64,000 bases of DNA from Marinomonas fungiae (GTDB lineage Bacteria; Pseudomonadota; Gammaproteobacteria; Pseudomonadales; Marinomonadaceae), in the NCBI RefSeq assembly GCF_001418205.1, contig NZ_LIQF01000001.1:464863-528862 (forward strand), read 5' to 3'. Below are positions 36,147 through 45,850 of this stretch, one piece after another. A program made the position numbers and the translations under genes. Within the stretch, counting starts at the first letter, position 1; every line of letters starts with the position of its first letter. The notes beneath the pieces were generated by a model. It searched no databases. It saw nothing but the letters and a program-made list of their open reading frames with translations, and was not told where the DNA came from.

Positions 36147-36969
36147 GCGCTTTTCCTGCCGAAGATCCCGACAAAGATTCTTTCATGGTCATAAACGCAT
36201 TAGCTCCGCGTCGTTGAGTACGAATAAATGGCACACCTAAGCTGTCCAATTGCACATCGGCCTTAACGCCATACACCTCTTCTAGCATCTGCGGCGTAAT
36301 CACCTCTCTTGGTGTACCTTGGGCAACCACTTTCCCACCTTTAAGCACCAACAAATTGTCGGCGTATTGAGCGGCTAAGTTTAGGTCATGAAGAATCATC
36401 AAAGACACCCAGCCTTTATGCTTGGTTTGTTGGTCTAAGTGATCTAAGAGCACCTGTTGAAAATGCAAATCCAACGCACTGACAGGCTCGTCCAGCATCA
36501 AGATCTCAGGTTTACGCATCAGAGCCTGGGCAAACAAAATCATCTGACATTGACCACCACTTAAGGTTCGCACATCGCGGTTGGCGAGATGTAATAAACC
36601 GATTTGATCCAGTGCCTGTAACGCTTCTTCTAGCAAGCTATCACTAAGTTTCAGTGACAAGGCATTTAATTGTCCTAATAAGACGACCTCTAATACGCTT
36701 AAACCTACATCCAAGCGGATATCTTGCGGCATATAACCAAACTTCTGACGCCATTGTGGCAAGGTCGCTTTGCTCAGCACGTGCTCATTAAACTGCACGT
36801 CACCCGCTTGCGGTTTTACATCCCCAAACAACATCTTTAACAAAGTACTCTTGCCGGTGCCATTTGGTCCAATGATGACATGGGTTTTGCCTGCTTCAAG
36901 AGAGAAGCTCATGTTATCAGCCAGCACTAAATCATCGTACGCTAACGAAATATCTCTTACCTGTAACAT
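36136..36969 (-). CDS. Iron-complex-type ABC transporter ATPase
   Basis: 277-residue ATPase of the FecE/FepC/BtuD group. Walker A GPNGTGKST (34-42), signature LSGGQ (136-140), Walker B LMLDEP (157-162) and SALD D-loop are all intact. The start ATG is two bases past the permease stop, and the 3' end overlaps the pseudoazurin gene by 11 bases, so all are co-translated. With the permease (36972-38105) and the divergent binding protein (38228-39313) it makes a complete importer for an iron siderophore, haem or cobalamin-like ligand. Confidence 0.92.
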   Translation of the reverse strand: MLQVRDISLAYDDLVLADNMSFSLEAGKTHVIIGPNGTGKSTLLKMLFGDVKPQAGDVQFNEHVLSKATLPQWRQKFGYMPQDIRLDVGLSVLEVVLLGQLNALSLKLSDSLLEEALQALDQIGLLHLANRDVRTLSGGQCQMILFAQALMRKPEILMLDEPVSALDLHFQQVLLDHLDQQTKHKGWVSLMILHDLNLAAQYADNLLVLKGGKVVAQGTPREVITPQMLEEVYGVKADVQLDSLGVPFIRTQRRGANAFMTMKESLSGSSAGKAHAL

Positions 36970-36971
36970 GC

Positions 36972-38105
36972 TTAGCGCCTCTTACCGATAATCAACCAAA
37001 AGAAGAATGGAACCCCAATGATAGCAGTGACAATACCTATCGGGAATAATGCCCCTGGTACAATCACTTTGGACAGTACCGAGGCACTGGAGAGTAAAAA
37101 CGCGCCAACTACAAAAGACAGGGGTAAGAAGTAACGCTGGTCTTCGCCAACCAACATACGTGCAATATTAGGTGCGACAATGCCAATGAAACCGATAATG
37201 CCAACAAAGCTGGTGGCTGTCGCTGTCATGATCGCCACGAGAATTAAAGTTTTTAGACGCAAGCGAGTTACATTTACCCCTAAGCTTTTAGCGCGTTCCT
37301 CGCCTAAGCGCAATGCGGTCAATTTCCAAGCATCTTTCATTAGAATTAGCACACACACACCGGTCACTAATGCTGTAATCGACACATTGGTCCAAGTGGC
37401 TTTGGTCAAACTACCGAACAGCCAAAATAGAATCTGCTGGCTTAATTCTGGAGACGAAACAAACTGCACCAATGACAATAGCGATTGGAATAAGAACAGC
37501 AGTGCAATACCGGCCAAGATCAATTGCCCAGATGAGATATGGCGCATCATCGCTAAGCCAAATAATAAGCTTGCCGAGAACATGCAACACACAAAGGCCC
37601 CGATTGGCACAGCTATTTCAGAACTCAAGCCTAACGAGCCAACATACAGCATGAGCGCCGCACCAAAGCCAGCCGCCGCGGCCATACCGAGGGTGTAAGG
37701 ACTTGCCATGGGGTTATTGAGCAACGTCTGCATTTCAGCGCCCCCCACCCCTAACGATCCTCCGACGACCAGCGCCATGAGAGCTATCGGTAAACGCAAG
37801 TTCGTTACAATCACTTCTGTTGTCCGCGAAACCTCTACCGGCAATCCAACCCAATTTAACAGCGCCTGGAGTACCTCATTCAAACTAAGCAATGATGGGC
37901 CAGTCGCAATATCAAAAATAAATGAAATAAGCAGTAGAGCAAGTAGTGCAACCAAGACTAGCCAGCGACGTTTTTCATGACGTCGTTGGGTTTCAAGTGC
38001 CTCAGCGATCATAGTAGATGTTTGCATGTACAGTGGGTCTAAATCATAAAGTTGCCAAGCATCGCGTTGGCAAAGGTTAAAAACAGGATTTCGTTGATTA
38101 CTCAT
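36972..38105 (-). CDS. FecCD-family ABC permease
   Basis: About 377-residue integral permease of the FecCD/BtuC family with roughly ten helices. Hallmarks include NLRLPIALMALVVGGSLGVGGAEMQTLLNNPMASPYTLGMAAAAGFGA and FVGIIGFIGIVAPNIARMLVG. It has an unusual cytoplasmic N-terminal extension of about 45 residues with an Arg/Lys-rich end before the first helix. ATG 38105 is about 25 bases from the predicted transcription start (TTGAGA-17-TAAAAT, minus strand). A start at 38027 would trim the extension, and neither has a clear ribosome site. It is first gene of the operon, divergent from the binding protein. Confidence 0.9.
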   Translation of the reverse strand: MSNQRNPVFNLCQRDAWQLYDLDPLYMQTSTMIAEALETQRRHEKRRWLVLVALLALLLISFIFDIATGPSLLSLNEVLQALLNWVGLPVEVSRTTEVIVTNLRLPIALMALVVGGSLGVGGAEMQTLLNNPMASPYTLGMAAAAGFGAALMLYVGSLGLSSEIAVPIGAFVCCMFSASLLFGLAMMRHISSGQLILAGIALLFLFQSLLSLVQFVSSPELSQQILFWLFGSLTKATWTNVSITALVTGVCVLILMKDAWKLTALRLGEERAKSLGVNVTRLRLKTLILVAIMTATATSFVGIIGFIGIVAPNIARMLVGEDQRYFLPLSFVVGAFLLSSASVLSKVIVPGALFPIGIVTAIIGVPFFFWLIIGKRR

Positions 38106-38119
38106 CGAAATCAAATGAT

Positions 38120-38155
38120 AATGATTTGCGAAATCATTTTATGTAACTATAGAAT
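38120..38155. promoter_or_regulatory. Divergent promoters with Fur-like 19-bp palindrome
   Basis: AATGATTTGCGAAATCATT at 38120-38138 is a perfect 8-bp inverted repeat with a 3-base spacer, preceded by ATGATA; together they resemble a Fur box. On the plus strand TTGCGA (38126-38131) and TATAGAAT (38148-38155) give a promoter for the binding protein. On the minus strand TTGAGA-17-TAAAAT ends over the palindrome. A bound repressor would therefore close both promoters. Confidence 0.6.
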
Positions 38156-38227
38156 AGCTCTCAAGGGCTTATTGCAATAATTAGTGCAATGGAGCTGTTT
38201 TTCATCGACTTCTCTTAGGATAACTCT

Positions 38228-39313
38228 ATGCTGCCTAAAATTTTGGCCTTAACATCTCTTGTTTTTGCAACCAGCGCCAGCTTCGCCCAAGATGTGACCA
38301 TTACCGATGTACTTGATCGCCAAGTCACTTTTGATGCGCCTGCACAGCGGGTGGTGGTCGGTTTTTACCCAGAAGATTACATGGCGATTGGTACCGAAGC
38401 AGCCTACGATCATGTGGTTGGAATGTCCAAGTACATCTGGCAAGCACGCCCAGCCAATTGGGATATGTATGTTGCCCACCGCCCCTCTTTGGATGAAATT
38501 CCTGGCATCGGACGTGTTGACACCAAGACTTTTTCAGTCGAAAAGGTCATCAGCTTAAATCCTGATTTGGTTATGCTGGCCGACTGGCAATACAAGGGGC
38601 TAGGCAGTGACGTTGAGCGCCTTGAGGCTGCAGGCATCCCTGTTATCGTCGTAGATTACAACGAGCAAACCCTTGAGCGTCACGTAAAAAGCACCGAAAT
38701 CATTGGCGTCATCACGGGCCAAGAAGAGCGCGCTAAAATCATTGCTGACGAATATGCGCAAAACTTACATATGATTCAAGAGCGCCTCGAACAAGCCAAC
38801 CTACCTAAACCGAGTGTTTACACTGAATACGGCGCCTCTGGGGTCAATGAAGTTGGCTACACTTTCGGTAAAAACATGTGGGGAGCGATCTCCACCATGG
38901 CCGGTGGTGATAATATCTCAGCGCCTTATGTTGAATGGTGGGGCAAGCTAAACCCTGAGCAAATTCTAGCGGCTGACCCAGACGTGATCGTTATGACAGG
39001 CTATGAAAGCAGTACCAGTGAAGACGGCATGATGATGGGACAAAATGTGACACAAGAAGACGCGCAGCAACGCTTAGAAGGCTTCAAGCAACGCACTGGC
39101 TGGTCAACGTTAAACGCGGTAAAAAATGATCGTATGTACGCCGCTTATCACGGTGCAGTCCGCTCTATTCTTGATGGCGCTATGATTCAGTTCTACGCTA
39201 AAGCGCTTTACCCTGAGCTATTCAAAGATCTTGACCCACAAGCGGCTTACCTTGAGTTCTACAAGAAGTATTTGCCCGTTACCCCAAGTGGCACCTTTGT
39301 TTTAGGACTATAA
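38228..39313 (+). CDS. Periplasmic iron-complex binding protein (FecB/FepB type)
   Basis: 361-residue substrate-binding protein of the TroA/FecB superfamily (COG0614). The signal peptide ends SFA near residue 19, then TITDVLDRQVTFDAPAQRVVV, the typical opening of the family, and a two-lobed fold with VISLNPDLVMLADWQYKGLG and ILAADPDVIVMTGYES. A Met-rich stretch (GMMMG near residue 259) is notable. It is divergent from the permease-ATPase operon with which it presumably works; ligand unknown (siderophore, haem or another chelate). The ribosome site AGGA lies about eight bases before ATG 38228. Confidence 0.9.
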   Translation: MLPKILALTSLVFATSASFAQDVTITDVLDRQVTFDAPAQRVVVGFYPEDYMAIGTEAAYDHVVGMSKYIWQARPANWDMYVAHRPSLDEIPGIGRVDTKTFSVEKVISLNPDLVMLADWQYKGLGSDVERLEAAGIPVIVVDYNEQTLERHVKSTEIIGVITGQEERAKIIADEYAQNLHMIQERLEQANLPKPSVYTEYGASGVNEVGYTFGKNMWGAISTMAGGDNISAPYVEWWGKLNPEQILAADPDVIVMTGYESSTSEDGMMMGQNVTQEDAQQRLEGFKQRTGWSTLNAVKNDRMYAAYHGAVRSILDGAMIQFYAKALYPELFKDLDPQAAYLEFYKKYLPVTPSGTFVLGL

Positions 39314-39320
39314 ATTAATT

Positions 39321-39355
39321 GGCGCTGAGCCCTAATTGTTCAGCGCCTTTTCTTT
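39321..39355 (+). terminator. Terminator of the binding-protein gene
   Basis: GGCGCTGA / TCAGCGCC stem (39321-39328 with 39340-39347) followed by TTTTCTTTT. Confidence 0.82.
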
Positions 39356-39481
39356 TAGAAGCCACTGCTAATGGCTCAAAAGTCATCCGCTGTCATCATT
39401 TCGACATGCAAATCACACGTAACTGAAAACATCTCACGCTAAGTTAGTTCGAATTTTGATAACTTATCTTTGGAGATATTC

Positions 39482-41656
39482 ATGTTAAGAACGATTTTCC
39501 GCCGCACACTGTTAGCTGGCTGCCTTGCAGGCGTAAGTCTGGTGGCACAAGCAGACTCTTTCAATCGTATTGCTAGTTTCCCTGTCACTAAAAATCTTGG
39601 CAACCAAGCGCTTGAAACAATCACATCAGCCGAAATCATTACGGCCACAGCGGATGGTCATACCCTAATCTATTCCGATAGCCCTCGCGGTGGCATTGGC
39701 TTTATCGATATCAAACAAGCAAACCAACCTAAAGCACTGGGCTTTTTAGATCTAAAGGGTGAACCAACGTCAGTCGCCAGTGTTGGTCAATGGGTCGTTG
39801 CAGGGGTCAACACTTCCGAAAGTTACACCAATCCAAGCGGCTACCTTGCCATTGCTAATGTTGCTTCGCAGAAAGTCATGCAGCGATGTGATTTAGGTGG
39901 TCAACCTGACTCTGTCGCTGTGTCAAAAGATGGCCGCTACATCGCTGTTGCCATTGAAAACGAACGGGATGAAGAGCTAAACGATGGTGCCTTGCCACAA
40001 ATGCCAGCCGGCTACGTGGTCATTATCGAGTTCGACCAAGCTACTGGAGAATGCAAGAAAACCCACAATATCTCTTTAACAGGTCTGGCGGACATCGCAC
40101 CAAGTGATCCAGAGCCTGAATTCGTTGCGTTCAACGACAACAATGAAGTGGTTGTCACTCTACAAGAAAACAATCACATCGTAGTCATCAATGCTGAGCA
40201 AGCCAAAGTAATGCAACACTTCTCTGCCGGCACCGTAAATCTCTCGCAAATCGATGTCAAAAAAGATGGCGCATTGACCTTTACTGCATCGCAATCTAAT
40301 GTAAAACGTGAGCCTGATGCGGTGAAATGGCTAGACAATGATCGCTTTGTCATTGCCAATGAAGGCGATTATCAAGGTGGGGCTCGTGGTTTTACCATCT
40401 TTAATAAAAAAGGCGACGTTCTGTTTGAAAGCGGTGCCCGCTTTGAGCATGAAGTGATTCGTGTCGGCCATTACCCAGAAAAACGCTCAGGTAAAAAAGG
40501 CGCAGAACCAGAAGGCCTAGAAGTGGCAACATTCAACGGTCAAACCTACATCTTCGTTATGTCTGAACGTGGTTCTGTGATGGCCGTGTACAAAGATACC
40601 GGCGCTGAGCCTGAATTCGTGCAAATGCTACCATCAGGTATTGCACCGGAATCCGCAATAGCCATCCCTGGCCGTCATTTGATCGCCACCGCAAACGAAG
40701 CAGACTTGGTTAAAGACGGTGGTCCTCGTTCTCATGTGATGTTGTACCAGCTTGAAAACAAGGCACCCGCCTACCCGCAAATACGTTCAAACTTAGACGC
40801 ACAAGGTGCTCCAATTGGTTGGGGAGCTTTGTCTGGCTTAGCCGCGGATCAGAAACAAGCCGGTAAACTGTACGCCATCAGCGATAGCTTCTACTCCAAT
40901 CAGCCAGCAATCTTTACTATTGATGCTACCAAATCGCCTGCTCAGATCACTGAAAAGCTCGTCGTTACCCGCGATGGCAAACCAGCTGAAAAACTAGACC
41001 TAGAAGGTATCGTAGTGGACCCACAAGGTGGTTTCTGGCTGGCATCAGAAGGCAATGAGAAGAAAGAAGTACCGCATGCGCTGTACCACGTGACAGCAAC
41101 AGGTGAGATTGATCAAACCATTGATTTCCCTGCTGAACTGCTAAAAAACCAAGAGCGTTTTGGCGCCGAAGGCATCACGCTAGTAGACCATACGCTATGG
41201 GTTGCTATTCAACGTCCTTGGAAAGATGACGCCAAAGATCAAACCAAACTACTGGCTTACGATCTCGTATCGAAACAATGGAGCGCAGCACATTATCCGC
41301 TTGAGAAAGCTGAAAACGGCTGGATGGGCTTGTCTGAAATTACCGCTCACAACGGCAGCCTGTACGTAATTGAACGTGATAATCAGCTCGCTGAAGCAGC
41401 CAAAGTGAAACGCCTTTACAAAGTGGATTTAGCGAACGTCAAAACAGCTGCCCTTGGCGAAAGTCTACCAACATTAAGTAAACACTTGGTCTATGACTTT
41501 ATACCCGAGTTAAAAGCTCAAAACGGCATCGTGGTGGACAAAATTGAAGGCTTTACCATTGATGCGAGCAATACAGGTTATGCGGTAACGGATAACGATG
41601 GCGTCGACGACAGCACGGGTGAAACTTTCTTCTTTAAAGTCGGCGAGTTCAAGTAA
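39482..41656 (+). CDS. Secreted phytase-like esterase family protein
   Basis: Exported 724-residue protein: signal peptide MLRTIFRRTLLAGCLAGVSLVAQA, an N-terminal beta-propeller-like half (residues ~25-400, with repeats such as PDSVAVSKDGRYIAVAIENERDE and EPDAVKWLDNDRFVIANEGD), and a C-terminal 'esterase-like activity of phytase' domain (~420-715, LSGLAADQKQAGKLYAISDSFY, DLEGIVVDPQGGFWLASEG). Activity of these two-domain proteins is not well established; phosphodiesterase or phytase activity is possible. ATG 39482 has GGAG six bases upstream; a TTG at 39470 overlaps that site. Monocistronic, next to the iron importer, with no shared transcript evident. Confidence 0.83.
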   Translation: MLRTIFRRTLLAGCLAGVSLVAQADSFNRIASFPVTKNLGNQALETITSAEIITATADGHTLIYSDSPRGGIGFIDIKQANQPKALGFLDLKGEPTSVASVGQWVVAGVNTSESYTNPSGYLAIANVASQKVMQRCDLGGQPDSVAVSKDGRYIAVAIENERDEELNDGALPQMPAGYVVIIEFDQATGECKKTHNISLTGLADIAPSDPEPEFVAFNDNNEVVVTLQENNHIVVINAEQAKVMQHFSAGTVNLSQIDVKKDGALTFTASQSNVKREPDAVKWLDNDRFVIANEGDYQGGARGFTIFNKKGDVLFESGARFEHEVIRVGHYPEKRSGKKGAEPEGLEVATFNGQTYIFVMSERGSVMAVYKDTGAEPEFVQMLPSGIAPESAIAIPGRHLIATANEADLVKDGGPRSHVMLYQLENKAPAYPQIRSNLDAQGAPIGWGALSGLAADQKQAGKLYAISDSFYSNQPAIFTIDATKSPAQITEKLVVTRDGKPAEKLDLEGIVVDPQGGFWLASEGNEKKEVPHALYHVTATGEIDQTIDFPAELLKNQERFGAEGITLVDHTLWVAIQRPWKDDAKDQTKLLAYDLVSKQWSAAHYPLEKAENGWMGLSEITAHNGSLYVIERDNQLAEAAKVKRLYKVDLANVKTAALGESLPTLSKHLVYDFIPELKAQNGIVVDKIEGFTIDASNTGYAVTDNDGVDDSTGETFFFKVGEFK

Positions 41657-41675
41657 GCAGCAATCTGTTTTACAA

Positions 41676-41706
41676 AAAAAACGGCGCTATTACGCGCCGT
41701 TTTTAT
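41676..41706. terminator. Bidirectional terminator, phytase-like gene / DUF2789 gene
   Basis: AACGGCGC / GCGCCGTT (41680-41687 with 41694-41701) flanked by A and T runs. Confidence 0.88.
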
Positions 41707-41714
41707 TTAAATGA

Positions 41715-41948
41715 CTAAGCTCTCAACATAACGTCTAATTGATCAACCACCTCTGACCAATCCGCATCATCCGCTTTCATCTGCTTCAATGCCGTTGCTT
41801 GCGCTTCTGTCCAAATTGGCGCATCCCAAAGGTTAACATGACTTGGAATCGGTGCTGAAGCGACGACAAATTTTTCAATGCCACGCTTGGTCCCATCTAA
41901 TCCCAACTGCTCAAAGAGTGCGTTAATTGAGTGAACCTGAGTTTCCAT
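41715..41948 (-). CDS. DUF2789 family protein
   Basis: Small 77-residue acidic protein matching DUF2789: N-terminal ...V(H)SINALFEQLGLDGT, middle FVVASAPIPSHVNLWDAPIWTEAQATALKQ and C-terminal ADWSEVVDQLDVMLR. The family is widespread in gammaproteobacteria and has no known function. The gene has a fine ribosome site (AAGGAGG, seven bases before ATG 41948) and stands alone. It is likely a soluble cytosolic helical protein. Confidence 0.88.
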   Translation of the reverse strand: METQVHSINALFEQLGLDGTKRGIEKFVVASAPIPSHVNLWDAPIWTEAQATALKQMKADDADWSEVVDQLDVMLRA

Positions 41949-42090
41949 ATGGGCCTCCTTAAAATGTTGATGAGAAAATCGCTGTCTTTTAAGACTAGAT
42001 GAAGGGACTCCATTCCGCTATGTCGAACATCGTAAACAATATCCAGCTTTCGAGTACGTTCTTGATGAAAGATTGAAATAACTCTACGTC

Positions 42091-42116
42091 AAAAAACCGC
42101 GCTTATCAGCGCGGCT
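42091..42116 (-). terminator. Terminator of the HBM chemoreceptor gene
   Basis: CCGCGC / GCGCGG stem (42097-42102 with 42109-42114) and a six-base T run on the minus strand. Confidence 0.85.
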
Positions 42117-42137
42117 CTTTCACATCGCACTCAGTTA

Positions 42138-44000
42138 TTAGAGCTTGAATCGCGAAATAACGTTTTCCAATTGATGAGCCTGATCTGAAATATCATGGCT
42201 TGATTGCGAATTTAAGCGCACGGCGTCACTTGTATCCATGGTAATTTCACGGATCGTTACCACATTGCGATTAATCTCATTTGCAGCAATAGATTGCTGT
42301 TGAATAGCGCTAGCCACAGAACGCGCCATGTCAGCAATATCATGCACTTCTTGCGTAATTCTACCTAACACATCCCCAATAACAGCTGACTCTTCACTGC
42401 TGCGTAAACCATCCTCGCTGCAATCTTTCATAATCATAACGATTCCTTGCGTGCGGCTTTGCAGAGCGTCAATGATCTCTGAGATTTCCACTGTAGCATC
42501 GTGAGTACGGCTGGCTAAGGCACGCACTTCGTCTGCAACCACCGCAAAGCCACGTCCCTGCTCTCCAGCCCGAGCTGCTTCAATCGCGGCATTCAAGGCC
42601 AACAAGTTGGTTTGTTCAGCAATGTCTTGAATCACATTTAACATACTACCGATACTTTGACTCTGTTTCGCAAGCTCTTCCGCCGATTCCATCGCTCCGT
42701 CTAAACGAGAAGACAAATGCTGCACTCGACTCACCGCCTCTGTCACACGAACTTGGCCATCGGTGGCGCTCTGCTCGGTAGACTGAGTTTTATCGACGGC
42801 CACAGCCATATTTTGTGAAATGTCCTCAATGGTACTCACCAATTCAGATACCGAAGCGGCAACCATATCGGTTTCATCGCGCTGACGTTCGGCATCGTTG
42901 GCAGTACGCTCAGCGGTTTGAGACAACTGTTGAGTCTGCTGATTCATATGCAATACTGAATCGTTGACAGATTGAACGACCGCCTGAAAGCCATTCAACA
43001 TCTGATTGGTGCTACGGGCGACATCTCCGATCTCATCGTTACCATCGTACTGAATACGCAGACTCAAATCTCTTGTACTGTCCACCTTAAGAACTGCCTC
43101 ACGAATCAAAGCCAAGGGCCGATTGATTGAACGACTGATACGCCAAGCAATCAACGTAGCAATGATGGTCACCAAAGCAAAAACAACCGCCAAGGTGATT
43201 TCAATTTCTTGCAGCAAGACATCTGTTTGACGGCTCATGCCTTGTTTCATTGCCGCAAGCTTTTCTTCTGTTTGCTGAATCGTGCGGCGCATTTCGCCCA
43301 TGATGCCTTGATCCGATGTCAGGCCGACAAGACGCTGTTGGTTAACGTAAGCATTAAAACTGGCTTGGTAAGCATCAGCCAAATTTAAAAGGCGATCCTG
43401 CTCCGCAATTGAAATGCTGGCAGCTTGTATCTGCTGTTTTAACTGCTTTAAGGTATCAACAAAACGCTCTGGATATTTGCTATCTAGGCGTAACATGAAA
43501 TCCTTCTCATGGCGTCTAAGCTGCAACATACTCACCAAGATATCGGGCATCTCAAGTTGTTTCAATGCGCTTTCTATATCATGCACTGCGCTACGAAGTT
43601 GACCTTCTAAGCCTTCATCCTGAGTCAGCCCCATGGTTTGCTTAGCACTCACCAGCGCTTTGAACTTGCGCTCATATTCCTGAAACAGTGGTAAGAGACC
43701 GGCGAAATGCTGGTTGTCGATGCCAATTTCTAGAAATAATCGATCCAGCGATTTTTGTTGGGCTGTAATGCGGTCTATGACTTCAGAAAAGCGCTCAACA
43801 TACTTTAAATCTTCTCTTGCTAGAAAATCTTTCTCATGTCGACGTAGCAATAGCATTTCCGATTCTTGGCGTTGAGCGAGCTCCTTACCCACGATTAATT
43901 CTTTTAGTTTGATTTCAGCAAACAGGAATGCAATAACAAGGACGACCATAGCTGCAATGACAACACAGGTATTTAATATGAGCTTTTGCTTAATTTGCAC
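42138..44000 (-). CDS. Methyl-accepting chemotaxis protein with HBM-type sensor
   Basis: 620-residue chemoreceptor. After a first helix (~8-28), the periplasmic part is a long helical bundle carrying two copies of an RRHEKDF motif ([26 protein letters not shown] at ~52 and [26 protein letters not shown] at ~161). This is the signature of helical bimodular (HBM) sensors, which bind organic acids in the Pseudomonas McpS-type examples. A second helix (~265-285), HAMP and the [24 protein letters not shown] signalling tip follow. Own terminator downstream, no partner gene. The ligand is therefore likely a small carboxylate, by family only. Confidence 0.92.
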   Translation of the reverse strand: MQIKQKLILNTCVVIAAMVVLVIAFLFAEIKLKELIVGKELAQRQESEMLLLRRHEKDFLAREDLKYVERFSEVIDRITAQQKSLDRLFLEIGIDNQHFAGLLPLFQEYERKFKALVSAKQTMGLTQDEGLEGQLRSAVHDIESALKQLEMPDILVSMLQLRRHEKDFMLRLDSKYPERFVDTLKQLKQQIQAASISIAEQDRLLNLADAYQASFNAYVNQQRLVGLTSDQGIMGEMRRTIQQTEEKLAAMKQGMSRQTDVLLQEIEITLAVVFALVTIIATLIAWRISRSINRPLALIREAVLKVDSTRDLSLRIQYDGNDEIGDVARSTNQMLNGFQAVVQSVNDSVLHMNQQTQQLSQTAERTANDAERQRDETDMVAASVSELVSTIEDISQNMAVAVDKTQSTEQSATDGQVRVTEAVSRVQHLSSRLDGAMESAEELAKQSQSIGSMLNVIQDIAEQTNLLALNAAIEAARAGEQGRGFAVVADEVRALASRTHDATVEISEIIDALQSRTQGIVMIMKDCSEDGLRSSEESAVIGDVLGRITQEVHDIADMARSVASAIQQQSIAANEINRNVVTIREITMDTSDAVRLNSQSSHDISDQAHQLENVISRFKL

Positions 44001-44361
44001 GGTTTGGTACCTTCAAGTTGGAAATGACTATCCTTGCTAGGCACTAAGATGGACTCCTAAGTTCCAAGTGTAGCAAAGACCGTAGATTTCGATAGCGAGA
44101 CACCATATGAAGGTTTTGTGTCAGAAATGTTACAAACAATTTAATGGATATAAGTATAATTTATTCTTCCACAATTGCCCTTCCAAACTAGAACGGCCTT
44201 TTATCATGACCACTTGCTCTTCTCTTGAAGGATGATTGCTGTTTTTTCTGGTACAAAACCAGATGGGGAAACTCGTTCAGTTTTTTCGTTACGATCAAGA
44301 CGTCAATCATGGAAGGGATTCGAACTCAGTACTCAGTGAGTGCCGCTACTTAGCGGTGGCT
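44001..44361. other. 361-base intergenic region between chemoreceptor and HD-GYP genes
   Basis: No convincing gene. It includes the chemoreceptor leader and, near 44308-44330, a short stretch resembling the T-arm of a tRNA whose stem does not pair. A GCCGC/GCGGTGGC hairpin (44342-44360) follows the HD-GYP gene but lacks a T run. Confidence 0.55.
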
Positions 44362-45735
44362 TTAAGACTCAAGCACGAACCATTCTTTTGGAATACTATC
44401 TAGGGAAGCCTTGAGAGCGGCAAAGCACTGGCGATCAATGGCAGTATCCAAATGCTCTTCCATAATGGATAAAACTTTAGAGACAGGCATCGCAGCACGA
44501 TAAGGGCGCTCGGCAGAAATCGCATCGAAAATATCCGCCGTTGTGATGATTCGAGTGATTAAGGGAATGTCGGCACTACTAAGTCCTCGCGGATAACCTG
44601 TGCCATCTAGCTTTTCATGATGTGATGCCGCCACTCGCGCTAGGCTTTTTAGCGGGGTAATTTTTTCCAATATCACTTCTGTATTCGCTGCATGTTGCTG
44701 GACTTCTAACCATTCAGCTTGATCCAATTTTCCGGGTTTATCTAGAACTTGGTTACTTACGCCTAGTTTACCAATATCATGCAGTAGTGCCGCTCGCTTT
44801 ACCCAAGTGCACTCTAATTCTGAAAGGTTAAGCTGCTCAGCAATCAAGGCTGAGTAAACGCCTACACGCTGGCTGTGATCTGCTGTATAAGGGCTCTTGG
44901 CGTCAACAATCTTACCGAAGGTACTGACAATACAATCAAAGTATTCATTGTCTAACAACACATGCGTTTGCGCTGGCCCGAGTGCCATAACATGATGACT
45001 GATTTCGGGATCATTTAACCCCTTTAAAAACTTCTCATCACTCACTAAGCATTCAAATTCATCTACCAGCTTAGGGTCAAACCAAGTTCCAGAGCGATGC
45101 TTTACTTCTTTGAGAGCGGCCTGTATGTCGTGTTCGATTTGAAATACGTCCGCAACTTGAGCTAGTAAAGCAATTCTAGCGTACAGAGGAATAGACTCCT
45201 CACGCAATTGTAGGGGCCGCCCACTGCCATCCCAATGTTCATCCAAGCTTGAAATGCCTGCAGCGACGTCTTCGGAAAATCGTAACTCTCTTGCTACTTC
45301 AGCGCCCCGGGTACAGCGAGTTTGAATCAACTCTTGAGCGTAGTCTGTACCGTTTTTTAGAATATCAATGGTCGTTGAAATGCGAGACAACCAGTTTTGG
45401 CCTTTACCAGCATTACGAATGACAAAGTTTATGACACTGCTAATACTCGTACCGACCGTTTTAAAGTCTTTCTTAAAGGCTCTGTCGTCGGTTAAGTACA
45501 GTTCACAAATACGTGCCGCATTACTGCTACAGCCTGCATCTTTTAAAAGCAGTGTATAAAACAGATCATGAAGCTCTAAGTCCGATAGCCCAAGCTTTTT
45601 GCCGAGGTGCATGCCAATCCAACAGCAGCGGATGCAATGCTCTGGCGGCTGCCCTTCGGTCATATCTAAGGCGGTGGTTAAGGCCAGCATGAGCTCAGAG
45701 AGAGGTATATGAGCGTTTAAAGAAGTCAGTTCCAT
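44362..45735 (-). CDS. Tandem HD-domain protein with C-terminal HD-GYP
   Basis: 457-residue cytosolic protein with two HD-type halves. The C-terminal half (residues ~262-457) is a full HD-GYP c-di-GMP phosphodiesterase signature: ALLHDIGKLG (His319, Asp320), HHEKLDGTGYPRGL (372-385) and DIFDAISAERPYR. The N-terminal half (~10-235) keeps the layout but reads LLKDAG instead of LHDIG and LDEHWDGSGRP instead of HHE..DGTGYP, so it is probably non-catalytic. No receiver or membrane domain is present. Start ATG 45735. Likely role is breakdown of c-di-GMP or a related dinucleotide, with the N-half sensing or dimerising (inference). Confidence 0.9.
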   Translation of the reverse strand: MELTSLNAHIPLSELMLALTTALDMTEGQPPEHCIRCCWIGMHLGKKLGLSDLELHDLFYTLLLKDAGCSSNAARICELYLTDDRAFKKDFKTVGTSISSVINFVIRNAGKGQNWLSRISTTIDILKNGTDYAQELIQTRCTRGAEVARELRFSEDVAAGISSLDEHWDGSGRPLQLREESIPLYARIALLAQVADVFQIEHDIQAALKEVKHRSGTWFDPKLVDEFECLVSDEKFLKGLNDPEISHHVMALGPAQTHVLLDNEYFDCIVSTFGKIVDAKSPYTADHSQRVGVYSALIAEQLNLSELECTWVKRAALLHDIGKLGVSNQVLDKPGKLDQAEWLEVQQHAANTEVILEKITPLKSLARVAASHHEKLDGTGYPRGLSSADIPLITRIITTADIFDAISAERPYRAAMPVSKVLSIMEEHLDTAIDRQCFAALKASLDSIPKEWFVLES

Positions 45736-45804
45736 AAAAGCCTATCCCTTAATAATGGGCACTCAACTTAATACGTCGTTTCTAAGTTAGCTTCGATCCT
45801 AACG

Positions 45805-45833
45805 AAAAGAGCTACCCATTAGTGTAGCTCTTT
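45805..45833 (-). terminator. Terminator of ybiT
   Basis: AAAGAGCTAC / GTAGCTCTTT stem (45806-45815 with 45824-45833) with TTTTCGTT following on the minus strand. Confidence 0.75.
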
Positions 45834-45850
45834 ATGTCATCACTTGCTTT

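Noticed and set aside
44308..44330. Stretch resembling the T-arm and 3' end of a tRNA (GGGATTCGAACTC) in the gap before the HD-GYP gene
   Set aside because: The T-stem pairs at only two of five positions and no acceptor or anticodon arm is recognisable, so it is not a tRNA; a decayed fragment is possible but unsupported.
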